Positions 18,513 to 27,442 are shown, counted from the first letter of the stretch. The stretch is DNA of 44,398 bases from Armatimonadota bacterium (GCA_013203665.1 JABMPU010000198.1:1-44398), one strand, 5' to 3'. Program-made: numbers and translations. The notes: generated from the letters alone by a model not told the origin.

Positions 18513-19976
18513 TTATTTCAATAAGATCATCTTCCTTATTTCTTCAAAATTTTCTGCTTTCAATTGATAGAAATAAATCCCACTTCCAACTGGAAGATTA
18601 TCATCATCTCTCCCCTCCCAGACAACCGAATGCTCACCAACTGACAATTGATCACTGATAAGCGTTTTCACTTTCTGCCCTTTGATGTTGTAGATGGAAA
18701 GTTCTACATTACTATTATTTTGAATTGAGAATGAGATTGTTGTGGTTGGGTTGAAGGGGTTGGGGTAATTTTGGATAAGAAAGCAATGAGAAGTAATATC
18801 ATTATTCTCTGTACGGACTTCTGAATCCAGGAGCACCAACCAAGCATCACTAGCACCTGCTCCATAAGAATAAGTAAATCCTGCAATAATATAACCTTCG
18901 TCTATGGTCTGTTGTACAGAAAAAGCCCTTTCATTATCATTTCCACCAAAGGTTTGATTCCATTCATCATTACCATCCTCATCGGTTTTTACCAGCCAAA
19001 AGTCATGTTCACCTGCTCCATAAGTGCCTGTACTTCCAGCAATAATATAACCTTCATCAGTTGTCTGTTGAACTGAATATACCCATTCCCATTCATCTCC
19101 TCCATAAGTTTGATTCCATTCTTCGATACCATTCTCATCTGTTTTCACCAACCAGAAATCCTGACCACCTGCTCCAAAAGATTCTGTATCTCCAGCTACA
19201 ATATAACCTCCGTCTGTAGTCGTTTGAACTGATAGGGCTCCATCATTTTCATTTCCACCAAAAGTTTGATTCCATTGTTCATTTCCATTTTCATCTGTTT
19301 TTACCAACCAGAAGTCTTCTCCGCCTGCACCATAAGACTCAGTCCATCCAGCAATAATATAACCTCCATCAGTTGTTTGTTGAACCGAAGAAGCCCATTC
19401 ATATTCATTTCCCCCATAGGTTTGATTCCATTGTTCATTTCCATTTTCATCTGTTTTTACCAACCAGAAGTTACCACCACCTGCTCCATAAGATAATGTA
19501 CATCCAGAAATAATATAACCTCCGTCTGAGGTTTGCTGAACTGAACTAGCCCATTCATAACTATATCCCCCATAGGTCTGATTCCATTCCTCGTTTCCAT
19601 TTTCATCTGTTTTCACCAACCAGAAATCGTCAAAACCTACTCCATAAGAAGATGTATATCCAATGATTATGAAACCTCCATCTGTGGTCTGCTGACCTGA
19701 AAAAGCAAAATCACTTTCTATTCCACCATAATGTTGATTCCAAATTTCATAACCATTCTCATCTATTTTCACCAACCAGAAATCCCGATCACCTGCTCCA
19801 TAAGATTCAGAATATCCGGTGATTATGTAATCTCCGTCTGTGGTCTGTTGAACTGAATAAGCTGCATCAGATTGAGACCCACCAAATGTTTCTGTCCACA
19901 AGGTGTCTGGCGGATTTTGAGCGAAAATAGAATATATTAGTGAAACAAATAATAAAATAATTAATAGTTTTTTCAT
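18513..19976 (-). CDS. T9SS-exported protein made of seven 52-residue repeats
   Basis: After a signal peptide (MKKLLIILLFVSLIYSIFAQ) the protein consists of seven repeats of about 52 residues with the pattern TYGG.e.EWA.SVQQT, then TDGGYIIAG.T.SYGAG, then DFWLVKTDENG.e.WNQ. It ends in a type A sorting domain (QNYPNPFNPTTTISF, IYNIKGQKVKTLISD, GIYFYQL, EIRKMILLK). The repeats probably form beta-propeller blades; such proteins are common in Cloacimonadota and Ignavibacteria and their function is unknown. AAGGA precedes the ATG. It is the first gene of the pair with the 990-residue protein. Confidence 0.85.
   Translation of the reverse strand: MKKLLIILLFVSLIYSIFAQNPPDTLWTETFGGSQSDAAYSVQQTTDGDYIITGYSESYGAGDRDFWLVKIDENGYEIWNQHYGGIESDFAFSGQQTTDGGFIIIGYTSSYGVGFDDFWLVKTDENGNEEWNQTYGGYSYEWASSVQQTSDGGYIISGCTLSYGAGGGNFWLVKTDENGNEQWNQTYGGNEYEWASSVQQTTDGGYIIAGWTESYGAGGEDFWLVKTDENGNEQWNQTFGGNENDGALSVQTTTDGGYIVAGDTESFGAGGQDFWLVKTDENGIEEWNQTYGGDEWEWVYSVQQTTDEGYIIAGSTGTYGAGEHDFWLVKTDEDGNDEWNQTFGGNDNERAFSVQQTIDEGYIIAGFTYSYGAGASDAWLVLLDSEVRTENNDITSHCFLIQNYPNPFNPTTTISFSIQNNSNVELSIYNIKGQKVKTLISDQLSVGEHSVVWEGRDDDNLPVGSGIYFYQLKAENFEEIRKMILLK
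18806..19895 (-). repeat. Seven tandem 156-bp coding repeats
   Basis: The repeat unit is about 156 bp. Middle copies are much closer to each other at DNA level (shared words such as CCATTTTCATCTGTTTT and CCAACCAGAA) than the first and last, which have diverged (HYGG, SDFAF, NERAF). This suggests recent expansion or gene conversion in the middle of the array. Confidence 0.8.
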
Positions 19977-20074
19977 TTTTCAATCCTTATTTTTACTTTT
20001 ATCAAGTTGCTGCAAACGGAAACGCACGTCATGATGAAGCTTGCGGGTTCAAAGTTATGTTCATAAAGAACTTG

Positions 20075-20449
20075 TTAAATACGATCTAAAAAATCATGAG
20101 GATTTAAAATTTCGATTTCTTTGAAAGATTTAATTTCTTGAAGAATTTTATCACCTGTTACTATGAAATCCGCTTTTGCCTTAACAGCACAATCAATAAT
20201 TATATTATCATCTTCGTCTTTTTCGATAATATTATAAAATACTGTTGGAGTAATCAACTCAGAAATCAATTCTATTTCATTAATGATATTATGAACAATC
20301 TCAGGAGGAAAATCAAATTTCTTTCTCGAAAGAACATCTTTAATTTCACCCAAAATTCCGTCAGAAATATAAAGTGTAATTTTACCCTCAATAATTTTAT
20401 TCAAAATGTCCCTTGAATTACCTCCGAATAAAATCCCCGATCCAATAGT
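20075..20449 (-). pseudogene. PIN-domain ribonuclease toxin gene, decayed at its 5' end
   Basis: The open frame 20075-20404 (109 residues from a TTG) is the body of a PIN_3-type toxin: KIIEGKITLYISDGILGEI, then EDDNIIIDCAVKAKADFIVTGD, then PHDFLDRI. The homologous frame continues upstream to a TGA at 20450-20452, reading ILFGGNSRDILNK, exactly where the family has its second motif. The expected first strand with the DTN catalytic aspartate is missing. No antitoxin gene is adjacent. The break lies next to a stray T9SS tail (20469-20547), so a rearrangement probably removed the start. A shortened protein from TTG is possible but would lack one metal-binding acid and is probably inactive. Confidence 0.7.
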
Positions 20450-20468
20450 TCACGGATATTCCATTTTC

Positions 20469-20547
20469 TCATTTCAGTAGTAAACATTTCTTCACTACTT
20501 CAGTTTTGCCATTCACATTTAGTTTATAGAAATAGATTTCTGATGGT
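20469..20547 (-). pseudogene. Remnant of a T9SS sorting-domain C-terminus
   Basis: About 25 codons read IYFYKLNVNGKTEVVKKC then LLLK and a stop. They match the last residues of the 990-residue protein (15529-15600) almost base for base. Upstream, the frame runs into the sppA 3' end (antisense of frame) without any sorting-domain sequence, so only the tail survives. Confidence 0.7.
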
Positions 20548-20565
20548 TTGGCATTAATGCTATTG

Positions 20566-22287
20566 TCACTCCAATTCCTCAAAGGGCATAATTGCCTGTA
20601 TCGGATCGTACTGTATATTCCTATAAAATTGAATTGCTTTCCGGGTTCCAAGTTCTTTATGGATATCCGGTGTGAAAATGTTGGCGTACATTTCAATATT
20701 AAAAATATCTTTTAAGAGCATCTCTTCAAAAGTCTTTTTCCTGGGAAAATAGATTCGTTTGTAAGATTTAATTCCAGCTAATTCTGCAGCTTTTTTAATG
20801 GCATCGCTCATAAACCCAACCTCATCGATCAAGTTATTTTCCAGAGCTTCATTGCAGCTCCACAATCTTCCCTGAGCTATCTCTTCCACTTGTTCCAGGG
20901 TCATATCTCTGCCAAAGGCAACTCTTGCTTTAAATTCATCATAAGTCTCTTGTACACCTTGCCTGATAGATTCGATAACTTGCGGATCGATTTCAGTGAA
21001 AGGGTCTAAAATATTTGCATATTTACCTTTTTTAATCACATTGGAGTGAATACCGATTTTATCACCGAGTTTCTTAAAGTTAGGAATTGTGCCAACCACA
21101 CCAATCGAACCTGTAATCACAAAAGGGTCTGCAAAAATATAGCTTGAATTACTGGCAATGTAATATCCACCTGAACCGGCAACATTTGCCATGGAAACAA
21201 CAACCGGCATGATTTCCTTCAATCTATTAATTTTATTCAGTATTATTTCCGACTCTAATGCACTTCCTCCTGGACTGTCAACTCGAATTACCAATGCTTT
21301 TATGGAGCTATCTTTTATGATTAGATCCAGGTTTTTATTAAATTTCTTGGCAGAAAGATTTCTGAAATCAGAAGAAGTTCCCTCTTGAGAAATATTTCCT
21401 TGAGCATAGATGACAGCAATCTTATCTTTTGTGAAGGATTTCTCTTTTGGAAGATTATAATCTTTAAAGGAAATTAGATTCTGCTTTTTGATATTCAATC
21501 TTGCCAGCAGGTTTTCCCGGAAAATAAGTTCATCTACTAATTGATATTGAAGAGCATTATCTTTATTTATCATGATGTCGGTTCGGTTTTCATAAATTGC
21601 TTTTACATCATCATAAGATATATTCCTGTTTTCTGCTACAGTCGTTAGAAGTTCATCATAAATATCAGAGAGCAAATCTTCCAGACTTTTTCTTAATGGT
21701 TGAGACATTTCATTGAGGAAATACTGTTCACCAGTTCCTTTGTATTTACCAGCATGAACCACTTTGATTTCCACACCGATCTTATCTAAAAGTTCTTTGT
21801 AATAGATGATATTTCCGCCGATTCCAGTCAGCAAAATTCCTGCAGAAGCGGATGGATTCAAATATACTCTGTCTGCAACAGAAGCTAAGAAGTAATCTCT
21901 ATTGCCGGAAATTTTCATATAAGCATGTACTTCTTTTCCCTTAGATTGGAAGTTTTGCAGAGCTTTCATTATTTCATGGGTTGTGGCAAGTCCAGCTTGA
22001 ATCCAGGTTGGTTCCAATAAAATGCCTTTTATATTTTCATCTGTAGCAGCACGATTGATTTTGCGGATGAGCTCATTTGAACAAATAGTTTTTTCAAAGA
22101 AAATCGACCTTTCAATTTCATTGTATTCAGTAATTTCTCCGGTTAGATTCAAATGCAGATATGAATCCGGTTGGACTTTTACTTTTTTCTTTCCCAGGTT
22201 TTTTAAGGAAAGAAATCCCCAAAAAAGTAATGCAATCACGATTATGATGGATGTTAAACATCCAAAAGCAAACCATTTTTTTTTCAT
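20566..22287 (-). CDS. sppA: Signal peptide peptidase SppA, 67K-type
   Basis: SppA is a membrane-bound serine/lysine-dyad peptidase that degrades leftover signal peptides. At 573 residues it is the long form with two tandem S49 domains. An N-terminal anchor (about 7-27, FGCLTSIIIVIALLFWGFL) is followed by the lysine-bearing motif AGKYKGTGEQYF (near 181) in the first domain. The second domain has VDSPGGSALES and the nucleophile motif NVAGSGGYYIA (near 371), then GSIGVVGTIPN. AGGAGG precedes the ATG. It is monocistronic: a repeat lies upstream and a decayed region downstream. A high load of exported proteins in this window fits a need for it. Confidence 0.95.
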   Translation of the reverse strand: MKKKWFAFGCLTSIIIVIALLFWGFLSLKNLGKKKVKVQPDSYLHLNLTGEITEYNEIERSIFFEKTICSNELIRKINRAATDENIKGILLEPTWIQAGLATTHEIMKALQNFQSKGKEVHAYMKISGNRDYFLASVADRVYLNPSASAGILLTGIGGNIIYYKELLDKIGVEIKVVHAGKYKGTGEQYFLNEMSQPLRKSLEDLLSDIYDELLTTVAENRNISYDDVKAIYENRTDIMINKDNALQYQLVDELIFRENLLARLNIKKQNLISFKDYNLPKEKSFTKDKIAVIYAQGNISQEGTSSDFRNLSAKKFNKNLDLIIKDSSIKALVIRVDSPGGSALESEIILNKINRLKEIMPVVVSMANVAGSGGYYIASNSSYIFADPFVITGSIGVVGTIPNFKKLGDKIGIHSNVIKKGKYANILDPFTEIDPQVIESIRQGVQETYDEFKARVAFGRDMTLEQVEEIAQGRLWSCNEALENNLIDEVGFMSDAIKKAAELAGIKSYKRIYFPRKKTFEEMLLKDIFNIEMYANIFTPDIHKELGTRKAIQFYRNIQYDPIQAIMPFEELE

Positions 22288-22336
22288 TTTATTTTCCTCC
22301 TGTTTTTTTTGAGTTCATGAGTTCTGTAAAATTAAA

Positions 22337-22520
22337 GAAAATTTCAAAAACCATTGAAATGGTTGAAATTTTCTTTTAGTTATGGTTTTATTTCCCACAA
22401 CTGAAGTTGTGGGTTAATTCAATATGTATTATGGCATTAGCCCACAATTTTAACTGTGGGTTGAAAATCACACAAACCATACAATAACCGCTTCAGCGGT
22501 TTCCACTTCTATTTTGCAGA
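22337..22520. repeat. Four-hairpin intergenic repeat, copy B
   Basis: It has the same four palindromes as copy A: AACCATTGAAATGGTT within an AAATTTC/GAAATTT stem (22337-22373), CCCACAACTGAAGTTGTGGG (22394-22413), CCCACAATTTTAACTGTGGG (22441-22460) and AACCGCTTCAGCGGTT (22486-22501), then TTTTGCAGA. Stems 2 and 4 are conserved exactly or nearly so while linkers differ. It fills the 321-base gap between sppA and the response-regulator gene, which holds no coding sequence. Confidence 0.75.
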
Positions 22521-22608
22521 ATTTATTTTTTTATTGAATAAGATTAAGACCTGCAAAGGTCAACTAAATTCGATTTCTTCGCAAGACTTTTTCAAGGTTT
22601 TGCTCCAA

Positions 22609-23955
22609 TTAATCAGTATTTATATTCAATTCTTTAATCTTCCGTGAAAGATTGCTGACCTGCAAGCCTAGAACCTCTGCTGTTTTAGATAGATTATTAT
22701 TATTCAATTTCAGTTGAGTGGCTAAATATTTAGTTTCAAATTCTCTTTTCTTGTCTTTAAAAGAAACAGTCTGATTCCAGAAATCTACAATTTTGCCGGA
22801 AGTTTGACCAAAATCTATAATGTCCGGGATTTCAATTTTTTCTTTATTAACCAGGATATAAACTCTCTCAATGATGTTCTTCAATTCGCGCACATTACCT
22901 TTGAATTTCCACGATTGAAGCTCGATAACTGTTTCCGGCAGAAATATTTTCAGAGCAAGTTGGAGTTCCTTAGAATAAAATTCAGAATAATATTTTATCA
23001 GAATTGGAATATCTTCGGGATGCTCACGCAGCGGTGGAGTAACAATCGGAATCACATTCAGCCGATAATAAAGGTCTTCACGGAATTCACCGGTTTGAAC
23101 CAGGTTTTCCAGGTTTTTATGAGTAGCAGCAATAATCCTGGTATCGATTTTTTGAGTTTTGTTTCCACCCACTCTTTCGAATTCACCTTCCTGGATAACA
23201 CGCAGGATTTTTGCCTGAGCATTAAGATTCATATCACCGATCTCATCCAAAAAAAGTGTTCCGCTATCAGCTTGTTCTATTTTACCTTTCTTAGATTTAT
23301 CCGCTCCTGTAAATGCACCTTTTTCAAAACCGAAAAGTTCGCTTTCAACCAGTTCATTGGGAATGGCAGCAGAATTGAATTTGATAAAAGGTTTTTTATC
23401 TCTTTTACTTTGATGGTGAATAGCAAAAGCAGCAAGTTCCTTTCCGGTTCCGCTTTCTCCGCGAATCAAAACCTTGGAATCACTCTGGGCAACTTTAGAA
23501 ATCAAAAGCAATAAATCTTGAATAGCTTTGCTTTCACCTATGATTTTATATTGTTCATCAAACGATTTTTTGATTCGAATATAATCTTGAGAAATTGATT
23601 TGAATTCCCAAGCTTTTTTAACAGCTATCTTCACTTTTGTCAAACTGAGAGGTTTTTCCAAAAAATCAAATGCTCCCATTTTAATAGCAGTCACAGCTTC
23701 TTTTATGCCACTATGACCGGAGATCATAATTACGGTTATATTGGCATCGATTTTTAAAATCTGCTCCAGTATATCCAAGCCATTCACATTTCCCAGTTTT
23801 ACATCCAACAGAATAACATCCGGCGAATAAATATCGAATTTTTCCAGACCTTCTGTGCCGGATAAAGCATAATCGCAGTTATAACCTTCATCTTCCAAAA
23901 TGCTTTTTAATGAAATGCAAATGTTTTTTTCATCATCAATAATTAATACTCTCAT
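22609..23955 (-). CDS. NtrX-like sigma-54-dependent response regulator
   Basis: The ATG at 23953-23955 is chosen (GGAG eight bases upstream, product MRVLIIDDEKN), giving 448 residues. Domains in order: receiver (about 1-120; phospho-acceptor Asp in VILLDVKLG, Lys in FLEKPLS); AAA+ sigma-54 interaction domain (about 135-370; Walker A GESGTGKE, GAFTGA loop, Walker B GTLFLDEIGD, arginine-finger region FREDLYYRLNV); and a Fis-type helix-turn-helix at the end (LSKTAEVLGLQVSNLSRKIK). With GAFTGA intact it should activate sigma-54 promoters. The NtrY-like kinase gene lies upstream, separated by 284 bases of repeats, and is the likely partner. Confidence 0.92.
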   Translation of the reverse strand: MRVLIIDDEKNICISLKSILEDEGYNCDYALSGTEGLEKFDIYSPDVILLDVKLGNVNGLDILEQILKIDANITVIMISGHSGIKEAVTAIKMGAFDFLEKPLSLTKVKIAVKKAWEFKSISQDYIRIKKSFDEQYKIIGESKAIQDLLLLISKVAQSDSKVLIRGESGTGKELAAFAIHHQSKRDKKPFIKFNSAAIPNELVESELFGFEKGAFTGADKSKKGKIEQADSGTLFLDEIGDMNLNAQAKILRVIQEGEFERVGGNKTQKIDTRIIAATHKNLENLVQTGEFREDLYYRLNVIPIVTPPLREHPEDIPILIKYYSEFYSKELQLALKIFLPETVIELQSWKFKGNVRELKNIIERVYILVNKEKIEIPDIIDFGQTSGKIVDFWNQTVSFKDKKREFETKYLATQLKLNNNNLSKTAEVLGLQVSNLSRKIKELNINTD

Positions 23956-24059
23956 TTTTTTTACTCCATTTTTTGCCACTGACTTTTTTTATCCACGAAT
24001 TACACGAATTTACACAAATAATTATTTAGTCTTTATTTTTTGTCGTTCCCGTGTTTTTT

Positions 24060-24125
24060 TGTCATTCCCTCGAAAGAGGGAATCTCTGCAGTACTAATAG
24101 ATTCCCAATCAAGTTGAGAATGACA
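24060..24125. repeat. GTCATTCCC-type composite inverted repeat
   Basis: TGTCATTCCCTC-gaaa-GAGGGAATCTC forms one hairpin. The outer ends TGTCATTC and GAATGACA are inverted over about 65 bases. Just before it (about 23995-24020) is the word CCACGAATTACACGAATT, another widely dispersed intergenic motif. Confidence 0.65.
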
Positions 24126-24193
24126 CTGTTACTTTTTTGTCTGTGTTACTCTGTCGATCATTTTATTTTTGACTCTGATTTACTCTGATATTT

Positions 24194-24226
24194 AAACTTA
24201 ACAAGTTTCAAAAACTTGTTAAGTTT
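24194..24226. terminator. Perfect 15-bp hairpin after the histidine kinase gene
   Basis: AAACTTAACAAGTTT pairs with AAACTTGTTAAGTTT around a three-base loop. It starts 13 bases downstream of the kinase stop. No long T-run follows on the minus strand, so it may be an RNA-end stabiliser or weak terminator. Confidence 0.5.
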
Positions 24227-24239
24227 TAGTTTGGCAAAA

Positions 24240-25400
24240 TCACGTTACCTTAAATTCTTCGATAATGATTTCAAATTTCGTGCCTTTTTCTAATTCACTT
24301 TCAGCTTTTATTTTGCTTTTATTTATTTCCACAAGCTTTTTTACAAGAGCCAAACCCAAACCGAGTCCTTTTTTCTTTTTAGAAAAATACGGTTCAAAAA
24401 TTCTGGGAAGATCTTCTTCTGAGATACCTTTTCCATTGTCGATTATTTGGATTATAATATTATCATTTTTAATGATATTTATATCTATTGGTTCATCCGG
24501 TAAGGAGACATCAATAGCATTCTGCAGGAGATTAGTAATGATCTGATAGAAATGAATCTGGTCGAATTTTACCTGGCAATTTTGAAAACCTTCCAATCTT
24601 ATTTCATATTTATGAATGTAGGGTCTGATGATATCTTCAATCACATCTTTTGGATTGAATTCGCTGTATTCGGGAGTAGTGCTTTTGGCGAAATTCGAGA
24701 ACGATTTTGCTAAATTGTGTAAATTATTGATTTCCTGGTTTATAATCTTTACAGCTTCGGGAAAAATTTCGTAGAATTTCTTTTCATCCGTAATGAATTT
24801 ATCTTCCAATCTTTGAATGGAAAGCTGGATGGGAGTGAGTGGGTTTTTAATTTCATGAGCCAGAATCCGGGAAAATTCTTTCCAGATCATCTCTTTTTCT
24901 GCTTTCAATAATTTCTTTTGAACATTATCCAGTTCTCTGGACATACTGTTAAAAGATTGTTTAAGCTGTCTAATCTCTTTGAAACCGGATTCTTTTAAAT
25001 TTACGGAAAAATCACCTTTTCGGATTTTTGATGTAGCATTCTGTAATTCTTTGAGAGGATGAGAAATTACATTAAAAATTAGGACAAAAATGACAATAGA
25101 TACAAACATTAAAAAGGTTAGGAAAAGGGCAGAATATATTTTTGTTTCCCGCTTTATTACTCCCAGAGACATGGATGTTTCATTGAATCTATTTATCAAT
25201 TTACCTGCATTTCTTCTATCAGCTTCGGTTTCATAAGAAAGTTCGGAAAGTGCCTTTTGGAATTTCATGCTTTTAAATGTCTTATTAATTTGTTCTAATT
25301 TGTGATTAAAGAAATTATTTAAGACCATCAGGCTGGTTAAATAAAGAGCTAAGAATAAAACAATTACACTGATTCTAAATCCTAATCTAACTTTCATCAA
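24240..25400 (-). CDS. NtrY-like membrane sensor histidine kinase
   Basis: The 386-residue protein has two membrane segments (about 8-28 and 90-112) flanking a short extracytoplasmic loop. A HAMP linker follows (NVISHPLKELQNAT ... IRKGDFSVNL). The dimerisation domain has the H-box LAHEIKNPLTPIQLS (near 180), and the catalytic domain has N-box LLQNAIDVS, G1 DNGKGISEEDL and G2 GLGLGLALVKKLVE. It lacks the PAS domain often found in NtrY. The ATG overlaps the end of the DUF4390-like gene by 14 bases, so the two are co-translated. It probably phosphorylates the NtrX-like regulator encoded downstream. Confidence 0.92.
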   Translation of the reverse strand: MMKVRLGFRISVIVLFLALYLTSLMVLNNFFNHKLEQINKTFKSMKFQKALSELSYETEADRRNAGKLINRFNETSMSLGVIKRETKIYSALFLTFLMFVSIVIFVLIFNVISHPLKELQNATSKIRKGDFSVNLKESGFKEIRQLKQSFNSMSRELDNVQKKLLKAEKEMIWKEFSRILAHEIKNPLTPIQLSIQRLEDKFITDEKKFYEIFPEAVKIINQEINNLHNLAKSFSNFAKSTTPEYSEFNPKDVIEDIIRPYIHKYEIRLEGFQNCQVKFDQIHFYQIITNLLQNAIDVSLPDEPIDINIIKNDNIIIQIIDNGKGISEEDLPRIFEPYFSKKKKGLGLGLALVKKLVEINKSKIKAESELEKGTKFEIIIEEFKVT

Positions 25401-25938
25401 ATCCTAAATCGATCCTTTTGTTGACTTTAGGTTTTTTAAATTTCCAGAGCATCATCATATCATAATCTTTTCCCAGAGTATCCAAATATATTTCTTCTAA
25501 ATAGGAAACTAAGGTTACATCAAGTTGCTCATAATTCAGTTCGTCAGCAAATTCGTATTCAACCTGGGAAATTATTTCAATGAGTTCTTCATAAGAATTT
25601 GTTGAAATTTCGATATTTTTCTCTTCCAGATTTACTGTGAAGTTCTGCTCCAATGGATCAAAAACAACAATATGTTTAAATACATTTGTATGGATAGTTT
25701 GATTTCCCGCTTTTATCTTGATATTAAAGAAAATTTCAATTTCTTTTCCACAGCGGAATATCTCTTCAAAATCATTTGCAAAAGCATCAACAAGTTCAGT
25801 TTTAACGACAATTCGATTACCATATAAAGTTGAAGTTATTTCTGCAAAACTGGCATTATTCCCTTCTGTAGTGGTAAGCACCATCATACCAAAGGAAACA
25901 ATTCCTGTTAAAATCTTATCTGCTAAAGCTTGAAACAT
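25387..25938 (-). CDS. DUF4390-like protein coupled to an NtrY-type kinase gene
   Basis: The 183-residue protein starts with a weakly hydrophobic segment (ALADKILTGIVSFGMMVL). Next is a beta-rich region: NRIVVKTELVDAFANDFEEI, a GKEIEIFFNIKIK motif, then HIVVFDPLEQNFTV, and a C-terminal stretch ending MMLWKFKKPKV. This order (a D-x-F-x-x-x-x-x-G turn, FD-x-L, final W-x-F-x-x-P) resembles DUF4390, a family of unknown function that in beta-proteobacteria also sits directly before NtrY/NtrX-type genes. The likeness is by eye and divergent. It overlaps the kinase start by 14 bases, so a role in the same signalling pathway is likely. Confidence 0.55.
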   Translation of the reverse strand: MFQALADKILTGIVSFGMMVLTTTEGNNASFAEITSTLYGNRIVVKTELVDAFANDFEEIFRCGKEIEIFFNIKIKAGNQTIHTNVFKHIVVFDPLEQNFTVNLEEKNIEISTNSYEELIEIISQVEYEFADELNYEQLDVTLVSYLEEIYLDTLGKDYDMMMLWKFKKPKVNKRIDLGFDES

Positions 25939-25949
25939 ATCTCCTCAGA

Positions 25950-25992
25950 AAACAAAAATAGTCTCTGCCATTTTTTTTGACAGAGACTATTT
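25950..25992 (-). terminator. Intrinsic terminator of the PDZ-barrel gene
   Basis: A perfect 12-base stem AAATAGTCTCTG/CAGAGACTATTT with a T/A-rich loop is followed on the minus strand by a T-rich tail. It lies 20 bases past the PDZ-barrel stop codon. A T-tract also exists on the other strand, so it could act both ways. Confidence 0.8.
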
Positions 25993-26011
25993 TTTTAGCT
26001 TATATTGTCAA

Positions 26012-27232
26012 TTAAAATCCGAACCAGGGACCAACCGTCAGTGTTAATCCATCCATATTTGATTCTGGAGCATTGAGTGCTTTCACGGTTTCGCCATTTC
26101 TTTTTACTATCCAATCATTGGGAGAATAGCTGACTAAATAGCCAACTTCTGCTCTGAATGCTAACCAATCCAGGAAATGATACATCAACATAACTTTTGG
26201 CTGGAAAACAATGTAATCTTTTTGCATGGTAAGTTTGCTTTTAAAATTGTAATAATCATCCATTTGCTGGCTTGATTCGGTTTCAAAATTGTAATTCGGA
26301 ATATCTCCATTATCAGCAATTTGAGTTACCTTAATAAAGTTTTGTCCTGCTCCCAGCATAAATCCGACGGAACTAATGAATTTTTTTGAGAAAGCATATC
26401 TTTTATCTAAAGTTGCTCCCCAATAAGTAACTGCATATTTTGCTTTGCGAGAAACTAAAGTTGAATCCAGGATGCCATCATTATCCCACCAAAAATGTTT
26501 TGAAGACTCTTTGTTGCTGTAACCAGCACCCATTCCACCGATAAACCAGCCTTTTCCCACATTACCTTTACCACCACCACCTTGAAGCAGGAAACCATCT
26601 TCAGAGAAAGTTTCGTCTTTAAAATCAAGGCTGGCAAGAACGTCATTGATTTCAGCGATATCCGGTGTATACCAAACAGGAAGCCAGCTACCACCACCAT
26701 GACCAACAGAATATTTTTTCTTGATTTTGCCATCTTTTGTGATAATGGTATCTTTCTCTTTTTTAGGATATAATGTGCCAAGGCTTACCTTTGTGCTTAA
26801 GATTTCTTCACTACGGAAAATAACAACTTCAACTTCATCACCGATATTCTTGGTTTTGATTAATGTTACAAGATGATCTTCAAATTTAACTTCTTTACCA
26901 TCGAATTCCATAATAATATCGTCTTTGATAATGCCAGCTTCATCCGATGGTCCACCTGGAACTACTCCGGATACATAGACACCATAACAAGCCGGATAAT
27001 GCATTTCATATGCATCTTGAAAATCTAAATCGGATAAATAAACACCCATTTTTGGTGTATCCGAAGATTTCCTTTCGATAGAAATTATTGGAATTTCTTC
27101 CATTGCTTGTTCGAGTTCTTGCATAGCTTCTTCGAGTTCTTCATCAACGTTAACATTGACTTGTACCTCTTGAGCTAAAAGTGATAAACAAACAGCTGAT
27201 AAAACCAACGCTAAAACTAAAATCTTTTTCAT
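26012..27232 (-). CDS. Exported PDZ-domain protein with a C-terminal barrel-like domain
   Basis: The 406-residue protein has a signal peptide (residues 1-20, ending LLAQ) and an acidic helix (VDEELEEAMQELEQAMEEI). A PDZ domain follows at about 60-155 (GVYLSDLDF, VSGVVPGGPSDEAGIIKDD, IIMEFDGKEV). A linker rich in Gly and Lys comes next. About 215-406 is a glycine- and aromatic-rich beta region (FLLQGGGGKG, GWFIGGMGAGYS, FISSVGFMLGAGQ, LTVGPWFGF), ending in Phe as many outer-membrane barrels do. No protease domain is attached. The gene is single, between terminator hairpins. A periplasmic sensor or docking domain tethered to the outer membrane is a plausible reading. Confidence 0.7.
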   Translation of the reverse strand: MKKILVLALVLSAVCLSLLAQEVQVNVNVDEELEEAMQELEQAMEEIPIISIERKSSDTPKMGVYLSDLDFQDAYEMHYPACYGVYVSGVVPGGPSDEAGIIKDDIIMEFDGKEVKFEDHLVTLIKTKNIGDEVEVVIFRSEEILSTKVSLGTLYPKKEKDTIITKDGKIKKKYSVGHGGGSWLPVWYTPDIAEINDVLASLDFKDETFSEDGFLLQGGGGKGNVGKGWFIGGMGAGYSNKESSKHFWWDNDGILDSTLVSRKAKYAVTYWGATLDKRYAFSKKFISSVGFMLGAGQNFIKVTQIADNGDIPNYNFETESSQQMDDYYNFKSKLTMQKDYIVFQPKVMLMYHFLDWLAFRAEVGYLVSYSPNDWIVKRNGETVKALNAPESNMDGLTLTVGPWFGF

Positions 27233-27442
27233 GATTCCCCCTTTTTTTGCCTAAATGTTAATGCAATCAGTGTGCCAATCAAAATAGAATTTATAACTGT
27301 TTGATTAATATGGAATTAAGACTGTTAAGGAATTATTGAGATTTAAAAGCACATTTATAAAAATGATAAGAACAGGAAATGTATTTTATCAAAAGTATAA
27401 CTTGAGACTTGAACCTTGAAAAGTTCAATTAATGACTTCTCG

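Noticed and set aside
20469-20696. 75-codon minus-strand gene with its own start
   Set aside because: Its first two thirds are an out-of-frame reading of the sppA 3' end; only the last 25 codons resemble protein, as a T9SS tail remnant.
22804-23514. 236-codon plus-strand frame
   Set aside because: It is antisense to the well-supported sigma-54 regulator and is explained by that gene's codon use.
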